From assembly GCA_021772555.1 (NCBI GenBank), contig JAJFLT010000384.1, positions 1-6,087 of the forward strand: a DNA stretch of 6,087 bases, read 5' to 3'. The DNA comes from Opitutales bacterium. GTDB taxonomy: Bacteria > Verrucomicrobiota > Verrucomicrobiia > Opitutales > UBA2987. Every line of letters begins with the position of its first letter. Positions within the stretch are counted from its first letter, which is position 1. Of this stretch, positions 5,075 through 6,087 are shown piece by piece. Under the pieces are notes generated by a model, which ran no database searches, was not told the DNA's origin, and saw only the letters and a list, made by a program, of their open reading frames with translations. A program made the translations under genes and the position numbers.

Positions 5075-6087
5075 GCCAATCGGAGGCAGATTCGGCCCAC
5101 AAACGCTCGTTATCGCCTGTCGTCCTGATCGGACTTGTCCTTGTTATCGTTTCCTACACCGTATCCATCTTTCACGTCGTAAAAATCCGCCGGAATGAAG
5201 GAGTGCTGGGGTCAGAAGACCAAACCGTTATTCGTCTCGTTCACTACCTCAGCGAGCAGAATGTGCAGGATGCTTTCAACAAGCTGGCGCGTGACTACGA
5301 AGCGCTGCATCCCGGGGTGGATATCTATATCCAGTCTGTCCCTTTCCGGGCCTATCAGCAGTGGCTCAATACCCAGCAGATTGGAGGCACCACTCCGGAC
5401 CTTTTTCAACTCGAAGAACGTGGTGACTGGACGATGGCATCCAAATTCCAGGAAGTATTGACGCCCTACGTGGGGGAAACGAATCCCTATAACGCAGGCA
5501 CGGAACTGGAAGGAATCCCGTGGCGGGACACCTATACCGATGGCATGGAAGGCGGCTACTTTTACTCCCTGCTGGAGTTCTACGCCATGCCCATAACCAT
5601 TGAAAACGAACGCATCTTTTACAACAAGGACCTCTTTAAAAAGGCTACCGGCAGTGATGAACCGCCGCAAAATTTCCAGCAATGGATGGAAATCTGCGCC
5701 GCTATCAAGGATTACGCCGACAAGCAGGGAAAGAAAATATTCCCCATCGCCGCGACTAGGGAAAACGCCCGCAAAAAGGGATTTCACACCCGCTATATCC
5801 AGGCCTTATGTGGCGGGTTATTGATCCCTTATGACGTCAACGCCGGTGGAGGCCCCACTTCACAGGGCCTGCTCTGGAGCCTGCAAAACGGCACCCTCGA
5901 TCTCAAACAGGACAGGATGCGGGCAGCCTACGATTTACAAATCGAACTGGCGGCAAATTTCCAACCCGGATTTATCAGCAATATGGCTGACCAGGCCCGT
6001 TTTCTCTTTGTTCAGGAACACGCCGCCATGGCTCTGGGCAACACCTATGATATGACCATCTTTAATGAATCGGCCAAGTTTCCCGTG
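5071..6087 (+). CDS. Extracellular solute-binding protein of a sugar ABC importer, membrane-anchored (3' end outside window)
   Basis: The reading frame opens at ATG 5071 and stays open for 339 codons to the window end, so the C-terminus is missing. The start overlaps the TPR gene's stop (ATGA), and a weak GGAAG at 5056-5060 lies ten bases upstream. Residues 14-37 form one hydrophobic segment (VVLIGLVLVIVSYTVSIF). There is no lipobox or obvious cleavage site, so it is probably an uncleaved membrane anchor. From about 52 the sequence fits family 1 solute-binding proteins: IRLVHYLSE as first strand, LARDYEALHPGVDI, GTTPDLFQLEE (106-116), and the hallmark RIFYNKDLFKKATG (181-194) followed by PPQNFQQWMEICAAIK. 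EHAAMALGNTYDM (316-328) matches the AM-x-x-G region of the hinge and second lobe. Such proteins bind mono- or oligosaccharides and deliver them to a two-subunit permease, expected downstream. Typical family members reach about 400-480 residues. The ligand is unknown. Confidence 0.87.
   Translation, partial: MSQSEADSAHKRSLSPVVLIGLVLVIVSYTVSIFHVVKIRRNEGVLGSEDQTVIRLVHYLSEQNVQDAFNKLARDYEALHPGVDIYIQSVPFRAYQQWLNTQQIGGTTPDLFQLEERGDWTMASKFQEVLTPYVGETNPYNAGTELEGIPWRDTYTDGMEGGYFYSLLEFYAMPITIENERIFYNKDLFKKATGSDEPPQNFQQWMEICAAIKDYADKQGKKIFPIAATRENARKKGFHTRYIQALCGGLLIPYDVNAGGGPTSQGLLWSLQNGTLDLKQDRMRAAYDLQIELAANFQPGFISNMADQARFLFVQEHAAMALGNTYDMTIFNESAKFPV

Noticed and set aside
5212..5787. 191-codon reading frame on the - strand, and short + frames at 5195-5461 and 5600-5824
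   Set aside because: All overlap the solute-binding-protein frame, which is continuous from 5071 to the window end and carries family motifs.
1..6087. Mobile element, CRISPR array, tRNA/rRNA or attachment site
   Set aside because: No regularly spaced repeats, no terminal inverted repeats or transposase motifs, and no tRNA cloverleaf elements were seen by eye on either strand.

Overview
The window looks like part of a carbohydrate acquisition and catabolism locus from an environmental, probably marine or aquatic, bacterium. The gene families point to the PVC group (Verrucomicrobiota, Lentisphaerota or Planctomycetota). The best pointer is the second gene: it combines an LFLDD-type N-terminus, SxDGxxW blade motifs and a C-terminal beta-sandwich ending in LRFEL-K-A-LYSF, a combination I associate with those phyla. 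A phytanoyl-CoA-dioxygenase-type oxygenase beside sugar genes, and weak Shine-Dalgarno sequences, fit but do not prove this. The assignment is inference from family knowledge, not from a marker gene.

Layout: all recognisable genes are on the + strand. Positions 1-189 are an AT-rich, apparently non-coding leader with a cluster of ATACA/TGTAT half-sites (93-116) that looks like an operator. Then come a PhyH-family Fe(II)/2-oxoglutarate oxygenase (190-987), a beta-propeller glycoside-hydrolase-like protein (1025-2560) and a second propeller-like protein of unrecognised family (2619-3974). A 122-base gap (3975-4096) holds a hairpin and promoter-like sequence. It is followed by a secreted TPR protein (4097-5074) that overlaps, by ATGA, the start of a membrane-anchored extracellular solute-binding protein of a sugar ABC importer (5071 to beyond the window end).

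How they may work together (inference): the anchored binding protein captures a sugar or glycoside at the outer face of the inner membrane, with the coupled TPR protein as a periplasmic partner. The permease genes would lie downstream of the window. The two propeller proteins lack signal peptides, so they would act in the cytoplasm on imported substrate, and the PhyH-type oxygenase could hydroxylate or demethylate an unusual substituent. The substrate cannot be read from the sequence. No RNA genes, insertion sequences, CRISPR arrays or convincing intrinsic terminators were seen.
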